A DNA stretch of 32,822 nt, from the NCBI GenBank assembly GCA_025351455.1, contig JANXVW010000258.1, positions 1 through 32,822 of the forward strand, written 5' to 3'. The translations under genes were made by a program, and so were the position numbers. Shown here in pieces: positions 1 through 6,773 of this stretch (positions are counted from its first letter, which is position 1; every line of letters starts with the position of its first letter). The DNA is from Betaproteobacteria bacterium (GTDB taxonomy: Bacteria > Pseudomonadota > Gammaproteobacteria > Burkholderiales > JACQAP01). The notes under the pieces are model-generated. The model was not told the origin of the DNA and ran no database searches. It saw only the letters and a program-made list of their open reading frames with translations.

Positions 1-4
1 CGTC

Positions 5-50
5 GCGTCAGGCGCGGCGCCAGGACGCAGATTGGCACCACCAGCGCCAA
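5..50 (-). promoter_or_regulatory. Tandem hairpins over the Trp leader (putative attenuator, partial)
   Basis: Read on the minus strand, TTGGCGC (50-44) pairs with GTGCCAA (38-32) across a 5-base loop, with one G-U pair. This stem contains the clustered Trp codons, as expected for segments 1 and 2 of an attenuator. A second hairpin follows at 28-5, with GCGTC pairing GACGC outside and GGCG pairing CGCC inside. Any terminator stem with its U-run would lie left of base 1, so the attenuator cannot be completed here. Confidence 0.42.
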
Positions 51-73
51 CCGGCCCGAATTTCCATTCCCAT
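8..73 (-). CDS. trpL: Candidate trp leader peptide (21 aa)
   Basis: A 21-codon ORF begins 21 bases after the gph stop codon. It has four Trp codons, three of them in a Trp-Arg-Trp-Trp cluster (residues 9-12) and one at residue 18, which is far above chance. Trp-rich leader peptides regulate trp operons by ribosome-mediated attenuation, and gph is commonly followed by trpE in Betaproteobacteria. The trpE gene itself would lie beyond base 1 and is not seen. An in-frame ATG at 97, overlapping the gph stop as ATGA, would give a 29-residue version; a third ATG is at 67. No strong Shine-Dalgarno precedes any of them. The role is inferred from composition, position and the adjacent hairpins. Confidence 0.5.
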   Translation of the reverse strand: MGMEIRAGWRWWCQSASWRRA

Positions 74-93
74 GTTTTCAAGTTTCGACGAGT

Positions 94-780
94 TCATGAA
101 CGCGCAAGTTTGATCAGATCCAGCAAGTCGGGAAGCGTGGGTACTATAGCATCGCAATCAAGCTCTTGCACCGCCAGCGTGCCGCGGTAGCCGTAGGGCA
201 CGCAGAACACGGGGCAACCGGCCGCCCGGGCTGCCGCAGTATCGACCGGCGAATCCCCGACCATTAACAGTTGTCCCGGCTCGATGCCGAACGCGCTGGC
301 GACATGCAAAAGCGGCAACGGGTCGGGCTTCTTGCGGGGCAGGCTGTCCCCGCTCAATACCAGGTCCAGATTGCCCGTCAGGGCCAGCCGTTCCAGCAAC
401 GGATCCGTGAAGCGGGTGGGTTTGTTCGTCACGCAGGCAAGCTTGAACCCGCGCTGCCGCAGGATTTGGAGTGTGAAAGTGGCACCGGCAAACGGGCGGG
501 ATGCGCGCGTCAGCACGGCTGCGTAATGGTTGCGAAAATTCTCGGCGGCTTTTTCGAACGACGCGGCATCGGGCTCGCCACCGGGGGTTCCGGTCAGCAG
601 CCGCTTGACCAGGCGGTCGACACCGTCGCCGACATAAGCCCTCACCACCGATTCAGGTACGGGGGGCCGGCCGATTTGCGCGAGCATGCGAACCGCGGAT
701 TCGTGCAAGTCCGGCAAGGTCTCGACCAGCGTGCCGTCCAGGTCGAAGGCTATCGCCTTAATCTCGATCGGAAAGTTCAA
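94..780 (-). CDS. gph: Phosphoglycolate phosphatase (HAD superfamily)
   Basis: Hydrolyses 2-phosphoglycolate to glycolate in the cytoplasm, salvaging the product of DNA 3'-end repair or Rubisco oxygenation. The 228-residue length fits the family. HAD motifs are in order: DLDGT at 13-17 (nucleophile Asp13, acid/base Asp15), Thr118 as motif II, Lys150/Lys151 as motif III, and GDSPVD at 175-180 as motif IV; residues 20-95 form the helical cap. It lies downstream of rpe on the same strand, and a Trp-rich leader follows. The only workable start is TTG at 780, because an in-frame TGA lies a few codons upstream. That TGA and the likely ribosome-binding sequence GGTGAG both belong to the end of the repeat element at 790-956. 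Related HAD phosphatases cannot be fully excluded, but the context favours Gph. Confidence 0.93.
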   Translation of the reverse strand: MNFPIEIKAIAFDLDGTLVETLPDLHESAVRMLAQIGRPPVPESVVRAYVGDGVDRLVKRLLTGTPGGEPDAASFEKAAENFRNHYAAVLTRASRPFAGATFTLQILRQRGFKLACVTNKPTRFTDPLLERLALTGNLDLVLSGDSLPRKKPDPLPLLHVASAFGIEPGQLLMVGDSPVDTAAARAAGCPVFCVPYGYRGTLAVQELDCDAIVPTLPDLLDLIKLARS

Positions 781-789
781 ACGGCACGC

Positions 790-956
790 TCACCGCAAAG
801 GACGCGAAGGACGCGAAGGAAGCCCATAGAAAAGAAAATAAGTTTGGGGACACAGCAGGCCTGCGAGACAATATTAACCACCAATCGCAGGTTTTTTCGC
901 GGGAATGTTCTTATGCTTTTGTTTTTCCTTCGCGTCCTTGGCGTCCTTTGCGGTGA
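790..956. repeat. Family A inverted-repeat element, copy 1
   Basis: Two arms of about 32 bases (790-822 and 925-956) are reverse complements with a single mismatch, separated by about 100 bases with no ORF. Each arm contains near-repeats of a 10-base unit related to AAAGGACGCG and ends outward in GCGGTGA. The same arms recur at 12471-12632, 18506-18651 and 22303-22450. This copy separates rpe from gph, two genes of one transcription unit, and ends about 9 bases before the gph start codon. The structure is MITE- or REP-like, and no transposase is present in the window. Confidence 0.8.
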
Positions 957-974
957 AAGGGTTGTCCTGCAGGG

Positions 975-1640
975 TTAGGATCTTGTCTTCGACAACTCGG
1001 TGCGCATGGCGGTAATGGTGGCCTTGTAGTCCTTGGTGCCGAAAATTGCAGTGCCGGCAACGAAAGTGTCCGCGCCAGCGTGGGCGATCTCGGCGATGTT
1101 GTCGACCTTGACGCCGCCGTCGACTTCGAGCCAGACCTCGCGGCCGGATTTCTGGATGCGTTCGCGCACCGCACGCAATTTGCCGAGTGCCGCCGGGATG
1201 AATTTCTGTCCGCCGAAGCCGGGATTGACGGACATGATCAGGACCAGGTCGAGTTTATCCAGCGTGTAATCCAGCCAGGACAAGGGTGTGGCCGGATTGA
1301 ACACCATGCCGGCCTTGCAACCGCATTCCTTGATCAGCCCGATCGTGCGGTCGACGTGGTCGGATGCCTCAGGATGGAAGCTGATGATGTTGGCTCCGGC
1401 CCTGGCGAAATCCGGAATGATGCGATCGACCGGTTTGACCATCAGGTGCACGTCGATTACCGCTTTTGTCAGCGGCCGGATCGCTTCGCACACCATCGGA
1501 CCGATCGTGAGATTCGGCACGTAGTGGTTGTCCATCACGTCGAAGTGCACCATGTCCGCCCCTGCGGCGATGACGGACTGCACCTCCTCCCCCAGTCTGG
1601 CGAAGTCAGCGGAAAGGATGCTCGGTGCAATGCGATACAT
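975..1640 (-). CDS. rpe: Ribulose-phosphate 3-epimerase
   Basis: Interconverts D-ribulose 5-phosphate and D-xylulose 5-phosphate in the pentose phosphate (and Calvin) pathway. It is a cytosolic TIM-barrel enzyme. From the start chosen here it has 221 residues, the usual size. Metal and catalytic residues are visible: Ser8 in APSILSAD, His32 and Asp34 in VHFDVMD, His65 in DVHLM, the [10 protein letters not shown] loop at 136-145, and Asp174 in EVDGG. The start at 1640 gives the canonical [10 protein letters not shown]-terminus. A 27-base perfect tandem duplication places a second in-frame ATG at 1667, which would add the nine residues MYRTDGNPN. Neither has an obvious Shine-Dalgarno. Divergent from apaG; gph lies downstream, separated by a repeat element. 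Confidence 0.95.
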   Translation of the reverse strand: MYRIAPSILSADFARLGEEVQSVIAAGADMVHFDVMDNHYVPNLTIGPMVCEAIRPLTKAVIDVHLMVKPVDRIIPDFARAGANIISFHPEASDHVDRTIGLIKECGCKAGMVFNPATPLSWLDYTLDKLDLVLIMSVNPGFGGQKFIPAALGKLRAVRERIQKSGREVWLEVDGGVKVDNIAEIAHAGADTFVAGTAIFGTKDYKATITAMRTELSKTRS

Positions 1641-1685
1641 GTTCGGGTTGCCGTCGGTGCGATACATGTTCGGGTTGCCGTCGGT
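1632..1685. repeat. 27-bp perfect tandem duplication at the rpe start
   Basis: Bases 1632-1658 and 1659-1685 are identical. The unit contains the rpe ATG and the bases just upstream of it. Because 27 is a multiple of three, both start codons (1640 and 1667) are in frame with rpe. Confidence 0.9.
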
Positions 1686-1750
1686 AAGGACCGCGGCATT
1701 GTACCGTTTTCGGCCTTGCCGCCTGCCCGGTATTCAGGTCAAATGCGGCG

Positions 1751-2134
1751 GTGGCCGAACGAAAGAAATACGACATCACGGTGACGGTAAAGACGACCCA
1801 TATTCCCGGGCAGTCCGACGAAGCCAACAACCGCTACGTTTTCGCGTACACCGTCACGATCGTCAATTCGGGCAGCGTCGCCGCCCGGCTGGTCTCGCGC
1901 CACTGGATCGTAACCGATGCCGAAAACCGGGCCCAGGAAATACGCGGGCTCGGCGTGGTCGGCGAACAACCGCTGCTCAAGCCGCAGCAAAGCTACGAAT
2001 ACACCAGCGCCACCGCGATACCGACGCCGGTGGGCACCATGCGCGGCAGCTACCAGATGATGGCTGAAGACGGGACAGCTTTCGATGCGCCGATACCGGA
2101 GTTCACGCTGACCGCGCCGCGCGTGCTGCACTGA
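1751..2134 (+). CDS. apaG: ApaG domain protein
   Basis: A 127-residue single-domain ApaG protein, the standard length. ApaG has a fibronectin-III-like beta fold and has been linked to Co2+ resistance and Ap4A levels, but its biochemical role is not settled. Seen here are the N-terminal strand ending in the YDITVTVKTTHIPGQS region, the central VTIVNSG and SRHWIVTD segments, and the conserved GVVGEQPLL and PTPVGTMRGSYQM blocks. The start is GTG at 1751, since the nearby ATG at 1743 is out of frame. No clear Shine-Dalgarno is visible. The gene is divergent from rpe with about 65 bases between the GTG and the tandem duplication. Confidence 0.93.
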   Translation: MAERKKYDITVTVKTTHIPGQSDEANNRYVFAYTVTIVNSGSVAARLVSRHWIVTDAENRAQEIRGLGVVGEQPLLKPQQSYEYTSATAIPTPVGTMRGSYQMMAEDGTAFDAPIPEFTLTAPRVLH

Positions 2135-2176
2135 CATTGCCGTCCCGCCCACCGCAGCGCCGTTTGATCCCCCGTC

Positions 2177-2284
2177 TTATTTTTTTTTGCCGTGGTCCTG
2201 ATCGCGCTTGCGCGGCAGCGTCCACCAGATGATGAGGCCGAACAGGATCAGGGATAACACCGCCTCGAGTGCAAGCCAGATCAT
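2177..2284 (-). CDS. Small single-pass membrane protein (35 aa)
   Basis: A 35-codon ORF in the apaG-mltA gap, below the usual gene-calling cutoff. It encodes one hydrophobic helix (about residues 2-23, including the LILFGLIIWW stretch) followed by a strongly charged tail with RKRDQD and a terminal KKK. The pattern predicts a bitopic inner-membrane peptide with a cytoplasmic basic tail. The lysine run is encoded by nine consecutive A residues just before the TAA stop, a slippage-prone tract. It lies between convergently facing apaG and the divergent mltA promoter. I recall similar short membrane ORFs in this neighbourhood in other Betaproteobacteria, but cannot verify this and assign no function. 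Confidence 0.55.
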   Translation of the reverse strand: MIWLALEAVLSLILFGLIIWWTLPRKRDQDHGKKK

Positions 2285-2315
2285 CGAGGCAAGCCCGAAA
2301 CCACGGGTGTCGCTT

Positions 2316-2324
2316 TGTTATACT
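2316..2324 (+). promoter_or_regulatory. Extended -10 promoter for mltA
   Basis: TGTTATACT is a good extended -10 element (TG-N-TATACT) about 33 bases before the preferred mltA start. No convincing -35 box lies 17 bases upstream, as is common for extended -10 promoters. Transcription would begin near 2331, which makes the ATG at 2357 more comfortable than the one at 2342. Confidence 0.4.
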
Positions 2325-2356
2325 CGTCGCGCTGAAACTTCATGCACTGTCACCTT

Positions 2357-3610
2357 ATGCTGAGAGGAAAATGGCTGGCGCTCGCGTTTTGCGCGGCAGT
2401 CGCCGGCGGTTGCGCGAGTGTAACCAATCCCAACACCGCGCCACCAGCGCAGACTTTCCCCGAACCCGCCCCGTCGCCGTCCTCGCCGCCGCCGCCCGAG
2501 CCTCACCCCGCATCTGTGCCCGAGCCGGTGATCGTCGCTTCACCGGAGCCGGCGCAGTCGCGCAACTATGAGCTGCAGGACTGGGTGGCATTGCCGGAAT
2601 GGAACAACGACAATCTGGCCGAGGCCCTGCCTGCCTTCCTGCTTTCCTGCGATGTCCTGAAGGCCGCGACCGACTGGATTTCGGCTTGCACCGCGGCGGC
2701 GCAAATCCGCAAAGGCGATGCCATGGCCGCGCGGCAGTTCTTCGAATCCGCTTTCGCGCCCTGGCTGGTGCACAACGCGGACGGCGGCACTGAAGGCCTG
2801 GTGACCGGTTATTACGAACCGCTTCTGCATGGCAGCCGCATGTTCGGTCGCGGTTACCGTTTTCCGATCTACAGCGTTCCCCCCGACCTCCTGGCGATCG
2901 ATTTGGCCGGGAGCAATCCCGACCTCAAGGGAATCCGCCTGCGGGGACGCATGCAGGACAAGAAAATCGTCCCGTATTACACCCGCGCGGAAATCGAACG
3001 CGGCCTGGCGCCGGTGCGCGGCCGGGAAATCCTCTGGGTTGACGATCCGGTCGAACTGTTTTTCCTGCACGTGCAGGGCTCGGGACGCGTCAGGCTACCG
3101 GGGGGCGAGACCGTCCGTGTCGGCTTCGCCGACCATAACGGCCATCCCTACAAATCAATCGGCAAGATTCTGGTCGAACGCGGCGAACTCAGCGTGGACA
3201 GGGCTTCGATGCAGGGAATCAAACTGTGGGCCGCGAAGAACCCGACCAGACTGGCGGCGTTACTGCAACAGAATCCGGCCTACGTGTTCTTCCGCGAGCT
3301 GCCGGCCTCGCCGCTCGGTCCGATCGGCGCGCAGGGCGTGCCGCTGACGCCCGGGCGCAGCATTGCGGTCGATGCCATGGCGACCCCGCTCGGCGCGCCG
3401 GTATTCCTGTCCACGACCGTACCCTTGTCGACGCGTCCGCTGAACCGCCTCGTCGTTGCCCAGGACACCGGCACGGCCATCAAGGGTGCGGTGCGTGCGG
3501 ATTTTTTCTGGGGGTTCGGCGATGAGGCGGGACAGTCGGCCGGACGCATGCGCCAAAGCGGCAGGATGTGGATCCTGTATCCACGCGGATTACCGCCAAA
3601 ACCGCCTTGA
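2357..3610 (+). CDS. mltA: Membrane-bound lytic murein transglycosylase A
   Basis: Outer-membrane lipoprotein that cleaves peptidoglycan glycan strands to 1,6-anhydromuropeptides. The precursor starts with a basic n-region (MLRGKW), a hydrophobic stretch and the lipobox AGGC, followed by a Pro-rich linker of about 50 residues that would span from the lipid anchor to the catalytic part. The MltA domain follows (VTGYYEP, then LFFLHVQGSGR), then the C-terminal 3D domain with QDTGTAIKG and ADFFWG; the Asp in the last motif matches the catalytic Asp of E. coli MltA. ATG 2342 in the same frame would add five residues. The stop abuts the stop of the convergent tonB-like gene without any spacer. Confidence 0.93.
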   Translation: MLRGKWLALAFCAAVAGGCASVTNPNTAPPAQTFPEPAPSPSSPPPPEPHPASVPEPVIVASPEPAQSRNYELQDWVALPEWNNDNLAEALPAFLLSCDVLKAATDWISACTAAAQIRKGDAMAARQFFESAFAPWLVHNADGGTEGLVTGYYEPLLHGSRMFGRGYRFPIYSVPPDLLAIDLAGSNPDLKGIRLRGRMQDKKIVPYYTRAEIERGLAPVRGREILWVDDPVELFFLHVQGSGRVRLPGGETVRVGFADHNGHPYKSIGKILVERGELSVDRASMQGIKLWAAKNPTRLAALLQQNPAYVFFRELPASPLGPIGAQGVPLTPGRSIAVDAMATPLGAPVFLSTTVPLSTRPLNRLVVAQDTGTAIKGAVRADFFWGFGDEAGQSAGRMRQSGRMWILYPRGLPPKPP

Positions 3611-4297
3611 TCATTGCGCGGCGTCCGCCACGGCAGGATCGAACTCGAGTTTGACCAAAATCCGGCTGCGCACTGCATGCCCGTCTTTCTGGGCCGGATA
3701 AAAGGCGGAACTCGCCACCGCCTGCTGCGCGGCCTGCTCGAAAACGCCGCCGGGCGCGGCATCCGCCACCGACGTGCCCAGGACGCGTCCGGCTTCGTCG
3801 ATCAACACCAACAGCGTCACCGAACCGGACACTTGCGCGTCACGTGCAGCCTGCGGATACACGGGACTGATCGGATTCAACGCGTGCGGATAGATATCGA
3901 GATCCCTGGCCGGGTAGTGAACCGGATCCGGAATAGTCGGAATCGCGGTGGCGTCGCTTGCAGCAACCACATTTTCAGGTTCGGCCGCGAGCGGCGCCGC
4001 CTTCGACGCCGCCAGAGGCTCCGCAACGTCAAGCGATACCGGCAACACGGCGCGCCGGACAGGTTCCGGCACGTGGCTACGTTCGGGTGCATTTGTTTGG
4101 CGCGGGGTTGCGGCGGGCGGCGACGGAGCCAGTCGCGCGTTGATGGCCGCTGCCCGCGCGGCGGGTCCGGATTGCGCCGGCAGCGAGAACCCGTAGATCA
4201 GATATACGTGAAGCGCAGCAGAAAGCGCAACAGCCGCCGGCATGCGGCTGTCCATCGCCCACGACAGACCAGTTGAAGATTGCCGGACTCTGCGCAC
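3611..4297 (-). CDS. TonB family protein (energy transducer-like)
   Basis: A 228-residue protein with TonB architecture: a short N-terminal tail, one membrane anchor at about residues 20-38, a Pro/Ala-rich periplasmic linker to about 140, and a C-terminal TonB domain with the YPQAARDAQVSGSV motif. Such proteins pass proton-motive force from ExbB/ExbD to outer-membrane receptors, but no exbB, exbD or receptor gene is nearby, so its partner is unknown. The GTG start at 4297 is chosen because GGAGG lies six bases before it; an ATG at 4255 has only a weak site. It follows dsbC on the same strand after 69 bases and may be co-transcribed with it. Confidence 0.82.
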   Translation of the reverse strand: MRRVRQSSTGLSWAMDSRMPAAVALSAALHVYLIYGFSLPAQSGPAARAAAINARLAPSPPAATPRQTNAPERSHVPEPVRRAVLPVSLDVAEPLAASKAAPLAAEPENVVAASDATAIPTIPDPVHYPARDLDIYPHALNPISPVYPQAARDAQVSGSVTLLVLIDEAGRVLGTSVADAAPGGVFEQAAQQAVASSAFYPAQKDGHAVRSRILVKLEFDPAVADAAQ

Positions 4298-4366
4298 GCA
4301 CCGCCTCCAAGCCGGTTACGCCGATGCCCCAATTCTAGAGCTTCGGCGTCGGCGCGCAACGCCGTT

Positions 4367-5113
4367 TTACGACTTGCCGGGGCCGCCGGCCTTACTGAGC
4401 AATTCTTCGAAACGCTCGGCGGGAATAGCCCCCGGCACGCGCTTGCCGTCGGCAAAGAAAATCGTCGGCGTGCCGTTGATTTTCTTAGACTGTCCGAAGG
4501 CAACCAGCTTGTCCACCGGGTTGTCGCATTTCGCGGATTTCGGCGCCACGCCTTTGAGCATGTACTCGTCCCACGCTTTCACGCGATCGGGCGCGCACCA
4601 GATCGCCCGCGACATCTCGGGGGCCTTCGGATGCAACTGCTCGATCGGGAACAGAAAGATGTAGATGGTCACGTCGGTGATCTTGTCGAGATCCTTTTCC
4701 AGCTTGCGGCAGAACGGGCAGTCGGGATCGGAGAACACGGCCACCTTGCGGCTGCCGTCACCCTTGACTTTCTTGATAGCCAGTTCGAACGGAAGCTGTT
4801 CGAAGGGAAAAGCGAGGCTCTTTAGTTTCTTGTCTTCGATCTCGCGCTGGCGGGCATCGGTGAGGTTGGTCTTCGTCTTGGTCTCGATGATGCTGCCTAC
4901 GACGAGGTAATTGAAGTCCGCATCGGCGTACAGCACTTCGCCGTCGACCAGCATTTCATACAGGCCGAGGAAAGGCATCTTGGTGATGCTCTCGATGTTG
5001 GCCTGGGGATATTTCTTGAGGAACTCGGCGCGGATAGAAGCTTCGTCGGCACAAGCGACACCGCTTAACAACGCCAGCATGCAAGACAGGACAGTCAGGA
5101 TACGAGTAACCAT
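4367..5113 (-). CDS. dsbC: Thiol:disulfide isomerase DsbC
   Basis: Periplasmic disulfide isomerase/reductase that reshuffles wrong disulfides and is normally kept reduced by DsbD. The signal peptide covers about residues 1-22. A DsbC-type N-terminal dimerisation domain follows (about 23-85), then a linker helix and a thioredoxin fold with the active site CPFC at 132-135 and the cis-Pro loop GTPT at 214-217. Cys173 and Cys196 match the structural disulfide of DsbC. The length of 248 residues is typical. It sits between a UbiH-family gene and a tonB-like gene, all on the minus strand. The dimerisation domain argues against the related DsbG or DsbA. Confidence 0.93.
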   Translation of the reverse strand: MVTRILTVLSCMLALLSGVACADEASIRAEFLKKYPQANIESITKMPFLGLYEMLVDGEVLYADADFNYLVVGSIIETKTKTNLTDARQREIEDKKLKSLAFPFEQLPFELAIKKVKGDGSRKVAVFSDPDCPFCRKLEKDLDKITDVTIYIFLFPIEQLHPKAPEMSRAIWCAPDRVKAWDEYMLKGVAPKSAKCDNPVDKLVAFGQSKKINGTPTIFFADGKRVPGAIPAERFEELLSKAGGPGKS

Positions 5114-5162
5114 GATTTACCGGCAAAACCTCTGTGGACGATGAATGGCATCGTTGGACCGC

Positions 5163-6323
5163 TTACCCCAAGGCTCGTTTCACGAGCAATCGCTTTAATG
5201 GAGAAATCCGGTTGGCGAGGCGCAGGCCCGCGTTGCGCAACCGCTCGACCCCGGGCAGGTTGCTCTCGAAAAGCGCCTTCAACCCGTCAGTTACCGCTTC
5301 CATGACCAGGAGATCTTCGCCTCTGCTGCGTTCAAAGCGCCGCAACAAGGAAACCGCGCCGACGTCTTTTTCCATGCCGCGCGCAGCCAGCACGTCCGCC
5401 AGCGCCTGAACATCGCCGAACCCTAGATTGAGCCCCTGCCCCGCGAGCGGATGCACATTATGGGCAGTGTCCCCTATCAGGGCAAGACGGGGTGCGATGA
5501 GCCGCGAGGCGCGCATGCGCCGCAGCGGAAAACCCGCAGTCGGGCTGACTGGCTGCAGCTTGCCGAATAGGCCGGAACTGGCCTGTGCCACCCTCTGCGC
5601 CAGTTCCTCGTCACTGGCACCCAGCAGTTCGCGTGCATCGGCGTCGGCTGCGGACCAGACCATGGATACGTGATTTCCGGGTAACGGCAGCAGGGCCAGT
5701 ACCCCGCTGTGCAGAAACCACTGGTAGGCCGTATCGCGATGCGCGCGCTCGGTCCTGAAATTCGCGACCACCCCGGTGTGGGCGTACTCGTGGACCCGGG
5801 CCGTAATGCCGGCTGCGTTGCGCAACGCAGAATCCGGCCCGTCCGCCGCAACCACCAGACGCGCGTCAATCCGCCTTCCGTCCGACAGCGAAAGCGCCAC
5901 GCCCCGGTCGCCCCATTGCGCGCCAACGCATTCGACGCCGGAGAATAAGGAGAGATTGAGTTGGGCTTTCAGCGCCGATTGCAATGCCTGCCGGAGATTG
6001 GCTTCCTCGACGATCGTGGCGAGTTCGGCAACGCCACTGCGATACGCGCTGAACTCGATTTTCGATGCGTCATCCCCGAACACCCGCATTTCGCGAACCG
6101 GCGCGATGCGTTCCAGCGACAAACCCTGCCAGATCCCGCAGCGTTCAAGGAAGCGGCGGCTATGGCCGTTCAGCGCGTACACCCGCTGATCAAATCCCGC
6201 GGCCGGCAAGGGCCGTGGGGTCTTCGGTTCCACCAATGCGAGGCTGAGCCCGGCCGTCGCCAATGCCCGCGCCAGGCTTGCGCCGACCGGTCCTCCTCCG
6301 ACAATCGCGATGTCGACATTCAT
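5163..6323 (-). CDS. UbiH/UbiF/VisC/COQ6-family FAD monooxygenase
   Basis: Class A flavoprotein hydroxylase, most likely acting on the ubiquinone ring during Q8 synthesis. Seen in the sequence are the N-terminal Rossmann motif IVGGGPVGAS (8-17), the DG motif near VVAADGPDSALR, and the GD motif IGDTAHNVHPLAGQGLNLG that binds the FAD pyrophosphate and marks the ubiquinone branch of the family. The 386-residue length is normal. The start is ATG 6323; TTG 6329 would add only two residues. Family members hydroxylate different ring positions and are not separable by eye, so I give no symbol. The dsbC neighbour is 49 bases downstream. Confidence 0.88.
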   Translation of the reverse strand: MNVDIAIVGGGPVGASLARALATAGLSLALVEPKTPRPLPAAGFDQRVYALNGHSRRFLERCGIWQGLSLERIAPVREMRVFGDDASKIEFSAYRSGVAELATIVEEANLRQALQSALKAQLNLSLFSGVECVGAQWGDRGVALSLSDGRRIDARLVVAADGPDSALRNAAGITARVHEYAHTGVVANFRTERAHRDTAYQWFLHSGVLALLPLPGNHVSMVWSAADADARELLGASDEELAQRVAQASSGLFGKLQPVSPTAGFPLRRMRASRLIAPRLALIGDTAHNVHPLAGQGLNLGFGDVQALADVLAARGMEKDVGAVSLLRRFERSRGEDLLVMEAVTDGLKALFESNLPGVERLRNAGLRLANRISPLKRLLVKRALG

Positions 6324-6352
6324 GTGCAAAGTCTACAGGTTGCGGCAACGCC

Positions 6353-6467
6353 GACGCCCCCGGCCTTGCCTTGACAAGGCGGGGGGGCGTCAGTAATCTT
6401 CCGCACCCTGTTGCAGGGGGTGGGAAGCCGCGCCGGTCCTAAGGAAAGCGCGGCTGGTTTCATTTTT
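6353..6467 (+). other. Three consecutive stem-loops between divergent genes
   Basis: Hairpin 1 (6353-6391) pairs GACGCCCCC with GGGGGCGTC, plus an inner GCCTTG/CAAGGC stem, giving about 15 base pairs. Hairpin 2 (6404-6422) is a short CACCC/GGGTG stem. Hairpin 3 (6426-6455) pairs AGCCGCGC with GCGCGGCT and is followed by a T-rich stretch to 6467, like an intrinsic terminator on the plus strand. No ORF explains them. No gene on the plus strand ends upstream, so they are either an untranslated structured RNA or remnants. Confidence 0.45.
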
Positions 6468-6552
6468 CAGCATTTCGCCGCCGGGTAACCGCAAGACTCC
6501 CCCGGTGTGCGCCATCCGCCCCTCTCCGCAAGGAACGAACATCCAGGTTTCC

Positions 6553-6629
6553 GGTGATATAGCTCAGTTGGTTAGAGCACAGCACTCATAATGCTGGGGT
6601 CGGTGGTTCAAGTCCACCTATCACCACCA
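6553..6629 (+). tRNA. tRNA-Met (CAT), elongator type
   Basis: A complete cloverleaf can be folded: acceptor GGTGATA pairing TATCACC, a D-arm with AGTTGG, an anticodon stem CAGCA/TGCTG with loop CTCATAA (anticodon CAT at the centre), a GGGTC variable region and a T-arm GGTGG-TTCAAGT-CCACC. The CCA end is encoded (6627-6629). The D-loop and anticodon-loop sequence closely resemble the E. coli elongator tRNA-Met and lack initiator features such as three G-C pairs in the anticodon stem. A CAT tRNA modified to read AUA (tRNA-Ile2) is the main alternative; the GGGGTC variable region favours Met. Confidence 0.93.
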
Positions 6630-6649
6630 CGCAAGCGCGCCGCGATGGA

Positions 6650-6685
6650 AAAGAGGGATTTGCAGCGATGCAGGCCCTCTTTTTT
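6650..6685 (+). terminator. Intrinsic terminator after tRNA-Met
   Basis: AAGAGGG pairs with CCCTCTT, with an inner TGCA-GCGA-TGCA stem, and the 3' side runs into consecutive T residues. It begins about 20 bases after the tRNA 3' end and would terminate its transcript before the next gene. Confidence 0.7.
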
Positions 6686-6773
6686 GTCGGCGCGATACAA
6701 TGCGTGCAACCCCTTTCCAGCAATCGTTCGGTCCGGCGCCGTCGGGTTGCCGTCGCATTGCGGAGCGTTGACC

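Noticed and set aside
790-956. Family A inverted repeat as a simple bidirectional terminator
   Set aside because: The arms are too long and spaced by about 80-100 bases, have no consistent T-run, and the element recurs at four unrelated places, two of them inside operons.
271-978. A 235-codon ORF on the plus strand opposite gph
   Set aside because: It is antisense to gph, whose HAD motifs are intact, and its 3' part runs through the repeat element.
6553-6629. Initiator tRNA-fMet
   Set aside because: Position 1-72 is paired and the anticodon stem lacks the three consecutive G-C pairs of initiators.
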